NCBI RefSeq assembly: GCF_010729895.1
Contig: NZ_AP022612.1
Location: 4,216,001 to 4,280,000 of the forward strand
Length of the DNA stretch: 64,000 bases
From: Mycolicibacterium confluentis
GTDB lineage: Bacteria; Actinomycetota; Actinomycetes; Mycobacteriales; Mycobacteriaceae
Reading direction: 5' to 3'
Part shown: positions 57,165 through 64,000 of the stretch, piece after piece
Layout: the number at the start of each line of letters is the position of its first letter
Position numbering within the stretch: the stretch's first letter is position 1
Notes under the pieces: model-generated
What the model was told of the DNA's origin: nothing
What the model saw: the letters and a program-made list of their open reading frames with translations, nothing else
The model's database searches: none
Position numbers and translations under genes: made by a program

Positions 57165-57539
57165 ATGAGCGTCAAGGTGGATGTGGACAAGCTGGCTGAC
57201 ACGCTGGCCGACTTCCCCTTCGGCTACCTGATCACGGTCGGAGACGACTTCCGCGCGCACACCGTGGCCGTCTCCCCCGTCCTCGTCGATGGGGCCCTGG
57301 ACGTCGGGTCCGTGGGGGACACCACGCGACGCAACGCAGGAGCGCACGCCGCCGTCACGGTGATCTGGCCGCCTGCCGACGCCGGGGGTTACTCGCTGAT
57401 CGTCGACGGGCAGGCCGAGGTCACAGACGCGGGCCTGCGGGTGGTTCCCGCGCGGGCCGTGCTGCACCGCAGGGCCGCCCCCCAGTCTGCGGCCGCGGCC
57501 AAGGGCCACCTGCATGACTGCGTGCCGGTCAAGGACTGA
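57165..57539 (+). CDS. Small FMN-binding split-barrel-like protein
   Basis: 124 residues, [27 protein letters not shown] start with the pyridoxamine-oxidase-like beta barrel pattern ([20 protein letters not shown]). No complete FMN-binding signature could be checked. It is 78 bases downstream of the amidohydrolase, same strand. Function unknown. Confidence 0.62.
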   Translation: MSVKVDVDKLADTLADFPFGYLITVGDDFRAHTVAVSPVLVDGALDVGSVGDTTRRNAGAHAAVTVIWPPADAGGYSLIVDGQAEVTDAGLRVVPARAVLHRRAAPQSAAAAKGHLHDCVPVKD

Positions 57540-57601
57540 CTTCGGATCACGCTGCGCATAACTCTTGTCATGGTGGGCAGAGTTTGGCTTACTCGATCCA
57601 C

Positions 57602-58921
57602 GTGTCTGTAAGTACCGCCGCGGTCGAACCTGATCCCTCTGCCCCCGTCTCTCCCCAGGCCCGCACGGCGCTGTGGGCCAGCCTGGTCGGTACGACGATC
57701 GAGTGGTACGACTTCTTCCTCTACGCCACAGCCGCGAGCCTGGTGTTCAACCACGCCTTCTTCCCGGATCAGTCCACGTTCGTCGGCACGATGCTGTCGT
57801 TCGCGACCTTCGCGGTGGGCTTCGTGGTGCGCCCGATCGGCGGATTCGTGTTCGGGCACATCGGTGACCGCATCGGCCGCAAGAAGACGCTGGCCATGAC
57901 GATGTTGCTGATGGGCGGTGCGACGGCCCTGATGGGTGTGCTGCCGACCGCGGCGCAGATCGGCGTGCTGGCGCCCATCCTGCTGCTGCTGTTGCGCATC
58001 GTGCAGGGCTTCGCCCTCGGCGGCGAATGGGCCGGTGCGGTCCTGCTTGCCGTCGAGCACGGTCCCGCGCGGCGTCGCGGCCTGTTCGGCAGCATCCCGC
58101 AGGTGGGGCTGGCGCTCGGATTGGCTTTGGGCACCGGCGTTTTCGCGCTGCTGCAGATCGTGCTGCCCGACGACGCCTTCCTGACCTACGGGTGGCGGAT
58201 CGCGTTCCTGTTCAGCATCGTGCTGGTGATCTTCGGTGTGGTGGTCCGGTTCAAGGCCACCGAGACACCGTCGTTCGAGAAGGTGCGCGACAGCGACGAC
58301 CGGGCCGCCGTGCCACTGCGCGAGGTGTTCCGGCCGCCGGCGCTGCGCTCGACGGTTCTGGGCATGCTGTCGCGCTGGGGTGAGGGCGCGGCGTTCAACA
58401 CCTGGGGCGTGTTCGCCATCGCGTACGCCACCAGCACGCTCAAGCTCGAGAAGGTCCCGGTCCTGATCGCCGTCACCGCTGCGGCCCTGCTGATGGCCGC
58501 GCTGCTGCCGGTGTCGGGCCTGCTGTCGGACCGGTTCGGCCCCAAGCGGGTCTATGTCGCAGGGATCGCGGCCTACGGGCTGGCGGTGTTCCCGGTGTTC
58601 GCGCTGTTCGGCACCAAGAACCTCTGGCTGTACGCGATCGGGATGCTGCTGGTCTTCGGCGTCATCCACGCGCTGTTCTACGGCGCGCAGGGCACGCTGT
58701 ACGCCTCGCTGTTCCCGGCCCGCATCCGCTACACCGGACTGTCGACGGTGTATCAGCTGTCGGGTGTGTTCGCCTCCGGCATCACCCCGATGATCCTGAC
58801 GGCGCTGATCGCCGCGGGCGGCGGGTCACCGTGGATCGCGTGCGGTTATCTGGTCACGACGGCCGCGATCAGCGTGGCGGCGACGTTGGCGCTGCAGCCC
58901 AGACCGCTCTCCGAGCTGTAG
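57602..58921 (+). CDS. MFS transporter, metabolite:proton symporter family
   Basis: 439 residues with 12 membrane helices. The MHS-family loop FGHIGDRIGRKKTLA lies between helices 2 and 3, WYDFFLYATAASLVFN in helix 1, and a FALGGEWAGAVLLAVEH block in helix 4. Related proteins carry proline/betaine, shikimate or citrate; the substrate is unknown. GTG 57602 is preferred; TTG 57584 is an alternative six codons earlier. It follows the split-barrel gene. Confidence 0.85.
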   Translation: MSVSTAAVEPDPSAPVSPQARTALWASLVGTTIEWYDFFLYATAASLVFNHAFFPDQSTFVGTMLSFATFAVGFVVRPIGGFVFGHIGDRIGRKKTLAMTMLLMGGATALMGVLPTAAQIGVLAPILLLLLRIVQGFALGGEWAGAVLLAVEHGPARRRGLFGSIPQVGLALGLALGTGVFALLQIVLPDDAFLTYGWRIAFLFSIVLVIFGVVVRFKATETPSFEKVRDSDDRAAVPLREVFRPPALRSTVLGMLSRWGEGAAFNTWGVFAIAYATSTLKLEKVPVLIAVTAAALLMAALLPVSGLLSDRFGPKRVYVAGIAAYGLAVFPVFALFGTKNLWLYAIGMLLVFGVIHALFYGAQGTLYASLFPARIRYTGLSTVYQLSGVFASGITPMILTALIAAGGGSPWIACGYLVTTAAISVAATLALQPRPLSEL

Positions 58922-58949
58922 TCAGACCGGACAGGGGCACCTGCCGCGC

Positions 58950-59007
58950 CGAGAAGAGGCGCGTGAACACAAAAACCCCAGGTCGCGTGTTCACCAGACT
59001 CTTCTCG
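58950..59007. repeat. Imperfect inverted repeat after the MFS gene
   Basis: Outer arms GAGAAGA / TCTTCTC and inner arms GTGAACAC / GTGTTCAC flank a central ACC-rich loop, with unpaired bases between inner and outer arms. It lies just after the MFS stop and may help terminate that transcript. Confidence 0.45.
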
Positions 59008-59054
59008 ACGGCCCCCAGATAAGCGACGGGCCGGCACTCGCCCCCAGACAAAGA

Positions 59055-59087
59055 AAAGCCCCGGTGCGCCAAGCGCACCGGGGCTTT
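59055..59087 (-). terminator. Rho-independent terminator of groEL2
   Basis: A 15-bp perfect stem AAAGCCCCGGTGCGC / GCGCACCGGGGCTTT with a 3-base loop, followed on the minus strand by TTTTCTTTG. It lies 16 bases after the groEL2 stop. Confidence 0.88.
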
Positions 59088-59103
59088 CCTTGAAGAGCTG
59101 GAC

Positions 59104-60843
<1,740 letters not shown>

Positions 60844-60870
60844 CTAGCACTCACTGGTCGCGAGTGCCAA
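60844..60870. promoter_or_regulatory. CIRCE operator 1 (HrcA)
   Basis: CTAGCACTC-N9-GAGTGCCAA, 115-141 bases upstream of the groEL2 start. Matches the CIRCE consensus TTAGCACTC-N9-GAGTGCTAA with one change on each arm. Confidence 0.85.
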
Positions 60871-60878
60871 CTGCATTC

Positions 60879-60905
60879 TTAGCACTCGAGCCCTGCGAGT
60901 GCAAG
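60879..60905. promoter_or_regulatory. CIRCE operator 2 (HrcA)
   Basis: TTAGCACTC-N9-GAGTGCAAG, 8 bases from CIRCE 1. The left arm matches the consensus exactly; the right arm differs at two bases. Two CIRCE copies suggest tight HrcA repression. Confidence 0.85.
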
Positions 60906-61331
60906 ATTCTCCGCCCGGGGCGAAAAGCGGCGAATGCGCAGCCCGCAGGGGTTTCGCGAAGCTCATCAGGAAACCTGCCGTCGCCTTATCGGCGACCGGG
61001 TGTTCGACACTCAAAAAGTCGCCGTTCCCGCAACGCGCGACGGCGAACGAGAACACGTTCCAATTCATGTCCCCACACAGGTAATTCCCAGGTTTCCGAC
61101 CGTCCGACCGCACGTTCGTCCAGCATCAACCGACCCGAGTCAGTTTGCCTCAAACGTTAGCTAAAGCAAGTTTTTTGGAAATCACCGCCGATCAATGCGG
61201 TCAGCTGGGGCCACCCATGAAGGTGTGCATATTTTCTAGAACATGTTGCAATTCTGACTACGACTGATGTTAGTCTGCTCACGATTTCTTAAGGAACGTG
61301 ACACAACTCACCATTGAAGGAGATGCACCAC
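60906..61331. other. 426-bp intergenic region, groEL2 / PGRS gene
   Basis: Divergent promoter region. Left part is GC-rich and gene-free. From about 61150 it becomes AT-rich (GTTAGCTAAAGCAAGTTTTTTGG, GCATATTTTCTAGAACATGTTGC) and precedes the PGRS-type gene; GTTAGTCT near 61270 is a possible -10. AAGGAG at 61317-61322 fixes the start. Confidence 0.5.
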
Positions 61332-64000
61332 GTGTCGAGGGAGAGCAGTGCAACGGGGCGTAGTCGGCAGGGCATGACACGTCCCCTGGCGACAGCGGGG
61401 TTGGCGAGCGTGGCGTTGGCGGGTGCCGGCGTCATGCTCCTGCTTGGGCCGGATTCACCGACGATCAGGTCGGTGACCGCAGACATCGAACTGGTGAGCA
61501 GCGAATCAGACACCACGGCCTCCGACCGCGGTTCGACCGCGGGAGGCGCGGACGCCAAAGATCGCAGGTCGCAGCGCGCCGAGAGAACCAAACCTTCTCA
61601 GATCTCGAGCGAGCGCACCGACCGCATCAAGAAATCCCTCGACGAGCGCGTCCGGCGCGCAGGGCCCAAGCCCTCGCGCGACGACAGCGCCGTCGCGGAT
61701 CTCCCTCGGAATCCCCTGCGGGACTGGACCCCACGTAGAGGGCCGAAGTCCGAGGCGCCCACCACATCCGCCGACGCCGACACAGACGCCGTCGAGATGC
61801 CCCAGCGTGGTCAGTGGCGCACCCATGCAGGCGTGCTGCCCCGCACCCGCGACGCTGCGGAGAGCACCGCACCAGCACGCCGTTTCGGTGACCTGGCCGG
61901 TCGGGTGGCCGACGCTCTGAACAAGCCCTCGCCGACGACCGGCGAGGAGACCGCCACGATTGGCGCGCCCGCCGCGTCCCCGCCGAAGGAGCGGATCGCC
62001 CCGATCACGGGCCTGCTGTCGGCAGTCACCCTCGGCACGCTCCTGGCCCCCAACGCGCCGTCGGACGCGAGCGACCTTCCCGCGACGTGGGCCGCGTTGG
62101 CCTTCGTGCGCCGCCAGACGGACGACACCGCCGACCGGGTGCAGCAGGCACTCGATGAGCAGATCGTCACCACCGTACTGACGACCGCCGACGGCCCCTC
62201 GACCACCGCGGTGGTCCGTCTTCCCTACAGCGTCAATGCCACCGCGATCATCAACTGGCTGGTCTACCAGCCCCTGCACGGCATCACACAGCTGATCATC
62301 ACCAGCCCCATCGGTACCGCCGTCGCCGGCGTGATCAACCACGTCACCGGGGTGTACCTGATCGGCAACGGCGCCGACGGCACACTGGAGAACCCCAACG
62401 GCGGTAACGGCGGACTCCTGATCGGTGACGGCGGCAAGGGCTTCGACGGCACCGCGTACGGCGTGGCCGGAGGCAACGGCGGCAACGCAGGCTGGTTCGG
62501 CAACGGTGGCGCAGGTGGCGCGGGCTGGGCCGGCCTCGACGGCGGCAACGGCGGCAACGGCGGCTTCCTCCTCGGAATCGGCGGCAACGGCGGCACCGGC
62601 GGCGCGGCCGCGGGCGGCAACTTGGGCTTCGACGGCGGCAACGGCGGGCACGGCGGCAATGCCACCGGCTGGTTGTTCGGCATCGGCGGCAGCGGCGGCC
62701 AGGGCGGCGGCGGCGTCACCGGCGCGGCCGGTGCGGACGGCGACTGGCTGATCGACCACGGCAATGGCGCGGGCAACGGCGGCGACGGCGGCATCGGTGG
62801 CGGTAACGGCGGTAAGGGTGGAAACGGCGGCAACGCAACCGGATTCCTCTTCGCCAACGGCGGCAACGGTGGACAGGGCGGTAACGCGGGCACCGGCGGC
62901 GTTGGTGGTGCCGGCGCCGCAGGCGACGCGACCCATCTCATCGGCGGCAGTGGCGGCACCGGCGGCACGGGCGGCGGCACCGCAGGCCTCGGCGGCACGG
63001 CAGGCGTCGGAGGCGGGTTCCTCGCTCTCCTCGGCCACGCGGGTGCAGCAGGCATCGCCGGAACCCGCGGCACGGGCGGTGCCGGTGGCCGCGGTGGCGA
63101 CGGCTACGCCCTGATCTCCGGATCGGGCGCCACAGGAACTGCGACCGCCGGAGCGGGCGGCGCAGGCGGCGCCGGTTCGGAGGGCACCACCGCAGGAACC
63201 GGATTTGGCGGCGGCGGTGGCGGCGGCGGCGGCGGCGCCGTCATCCAAACGAGCAACGGCGGGACAGCCTCTGGTGTCGCGACCGGCGGAGCGGGCGGCG
63301 CCGGCGGCGCGGGTACGACGACCGCCGCCGGCGGCACCGGCGGCACCGGCGGGATCGGCCAGATCATCGCCGATGGCGCGGGCAGCAGCTCCGACGGTGA
63401 CGTCACCGGCGGTGACGGCGGCAATGGCGGCAGCAACGGTGGCACCGGTGGTGCCGGCGGCTTGGCGAGCATCAACGCCGGCGAAGCCGGAACCGCTGGC
63501 GGAACCGTCACCGGCGGACGAGGCGGCAACGGCACCAACGCCGGCATCGGCGGCAACGGCGGCTGGGCCGAGATCCAGGCCGGCTACCCGACCCTCAACC
63601 TGGTCGGGGGCACCGCCAGCGGCACCGCCACCGGCGGCAACGGCGGCAACGCCACCAACGCCGGCACTGGCGGCAACGGCGGCGGAGCACTCGTGATGGC
63701 CGCGGGCACCGGCGCCATCGCCACCGACAACGACGCCACCGGCGGCAACGGCGGTGCGGCCAGCGCCAGCGGCGCCACCGGCGGCGACGGCGGCTTCACC
63801 AACATCGCCGCCCTCAACGCCACCATCACCGGCAGCACCGCGACCTCCGGCCACGGCGGCGCAGGCAACGGCGGCAACGGCGGCAAGGGCGGCGACGGCT
63901 GGATCCAGGCCTACGACCCCGCAGGCCCGACAGGCACCGTCATCACCGACGGCACCTCCCACGCCGGAAACGGCGGCAACGGCGGCGCCAACGGCACCGG
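61332..64000 (+). CDS. PGRS-type glycine-rich protein without PE domain (5' part)
   Basis: At least 889 codons, open at the right edge. GTG 61332 is 9 bases after AAGGAG; ATG 61323 would leave no room for a Shine-Dalgarno. The N-terminus has no PE domain: SRESSATGRSRQG, a signal-like helix (ATAGLASVALAGAGVMLLLG), a charged Arg-rich linker (about 50-190), then a hydrophobic helical part ending IGTAVAGVINHVTG. From about residue 337 the motif VYLIGNGADGTLENPNGG, like the junction of PE_PGRS proteins, opens a long run of GGNGG/GGAGG repeats up to the window end. Likely exported and surface-exposed. Very high G+C and repeat content. Function unknown. Confidence 0.8.
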   Translation, partial: MSRESSATGRSRQGMTRPLATAGLASVALAGAGVMLLLGPDSPTIRSVTADIELVSSESDTTASDRGSTAGGADAKDRRSQRAERTKPSQISSERTDRIKKSLDERVRRAGPKPSRDDSAVADLPRNPLRDWTPRRGPKSEAPTTSADADTDAVEMPQRGQWRTHAGVLPRTRDAAESTAPARRFGDLAGRVADALNKPSPTTGEETATIGAPAASPPKERIAPITGLLSAVTLGTLLAPNAPSDASDLPATWAALAFVRRQTDDTADRVQQALDEQIVTTVLTTADGPSTTAVVRLPYSVNATAIINWLVYQPLHGITQLIITSPIGTAVAGVINHVTGVYLIGNGADGTLENPNGGNGGLLIGDGGKGFDGTAYGVAGGNGGNAGWFGNGGAGGAGWAGLDGGNGGNGGFLLGIGGNGGTGGAAAGGNLGFDGGNGGHGGNATGWLFGIGGSGGQGGGGVTGAAGADGDWLIDHGNGAGNGGDGGIGGGNGGKGGNGGNATGFLFANGGNGGQGGNAGTGGVGGAGAAGDATHLIGGSGGTGGTGGGTAGLGGTAGVGGGFLALLGHAGAAGIAGTRGTGGAGGRGGDGYALISGSGATGTATAGAGGAGGAGSEGTTAGTGFGGGGGGGGGGAVIQTSNGGTASGVATGGAGGAGGAGTTTAAGGTGGTGGIGQIIADGAGSSSDGDVTGGDGGNGGSNGGTGGAGGLASINAGEAGTAGGTVTGGRGGNGTNAGIGGNGGWAEIQAGYPTLNLVGGTASGTATGGNGGNATNAGTGGNGGGALVMAAGTGAIATDNDATGGNGGAASASGATGGDGGFTNIAALNATITGSTATSGHGGAGNGGNGGKGGDGWIQAYDPAGPTGTVITDGTSHAGNGGNGGANGT

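Noticed and set aside
61332..61662. PE domain at the N-terminus of the PGRS gene
   Set aside because: I looked for the PE signature in the first 110 residues and found an Arg-rich linker after a signal-like helix instead.
61506..63962. An 818-codon minus-strand frame opposite the PGRS gene
   Set aside because: It mirrors the glycine-rich repeats as Ala/Gly/Val-rich sequence. The plus frame has the Shine-Dalgarno, signal-like helix and PGRS junction.
62400..64000. CRISPR-like array in the repetitive 3' region
   Set aside because: Repeats are short, in frame and encode GGNGG/GGAGG; there are no regular unique spacers.

Overview
The window comes from a fast-growing, GC-rich mycobacterium (Mycolicibacterium type). 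Gene order over most of it is the mirror image of the Mycobacterium tuberculosis Rv0440-Rv0511 region as I remember it: hemD-hemC-hemA, serB1, an Rv0504c-like dehydratase, an Rv0502-like acyltransferase, an Rv0501-like epimerase, bS22 and proC; then ppx-like gene, regX3-senX3, gpmA, mshA, an Rv0485-like regulator, lprQ-like L,D-transpeptidase, murB, deoC, hbhA, umaA, fadB2, aceA, ramB, lpdC and groEL2. Species-level identity cannot be fixed without a search.

Layout. 1-3352: heme biosynthesis (hemD, hemC, hemA) behind a glutaredoxin-like gene. 3435-12643: envelope-lipid and housekeeping genes, ending in a four-gene run (thioesterase, TIM barrel, membrane protein, Ppx/GppA) joined by short overlaps or gaps. 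12736-20314: a Cys-rich protein, a methyltransferase, the SenX3-RegX3 phosphate two-component system, gpmA, and mshA with a YbjN protein (mycothiol synthesis). 20512-25524: an SDR, an L,D-transpeptidase lipoprotein, murB, tandem DUF2505 genes and a methyltransferase that seems to start at ATC. 25602-28076: an accessory sodium:solute symporter facing a MarR regulator across an AT-rich, palindrome-bearing spacer. 28149-37532: a secreted protein with a basic repeat tail, a nitrilase-like hydrolase, an LmeA-like protein, deoC, HbhA and its XRE regulator, a DUF445 protein, a TetR regulator and a PPK2. 37532-37792: a 57-bp tandem repeat and a long hairpin. 37950-48180: mycolate/fatty-acid genes (umaA, fadB2), isocitrate lyase with RamB-like palindromes, an acyl-ACP thioesterase, ramB, lpdC and small membrane proteins.

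48210-58921 is the accessory part. It holds a prolyl oligopeptidase, a four-gene block that looks like a type VII secretion effector/toxin with a duplicated small membrane protein (candidate immunity), a decayed fatty-acyl-AMP ligase pseudogene, and small-molecule enzymes with an MFS transporter. 59055-60905 is groEL2 with a strong terminator and two CIRCE operators. The window closes with a very glycine-rich PGRS-type protein that lacks a PE domain and runs off the right edge.

Three palindromic hairpins between convergent genes look like bidirectional terminators, and two of them share sequence, arm length and loop length. cmaA2 and pcaA, present at the syntenic positions in M. tuberculosis, are absent here. 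No tRNA, rRNA, insertion sequence or CRISPR array was recognised.
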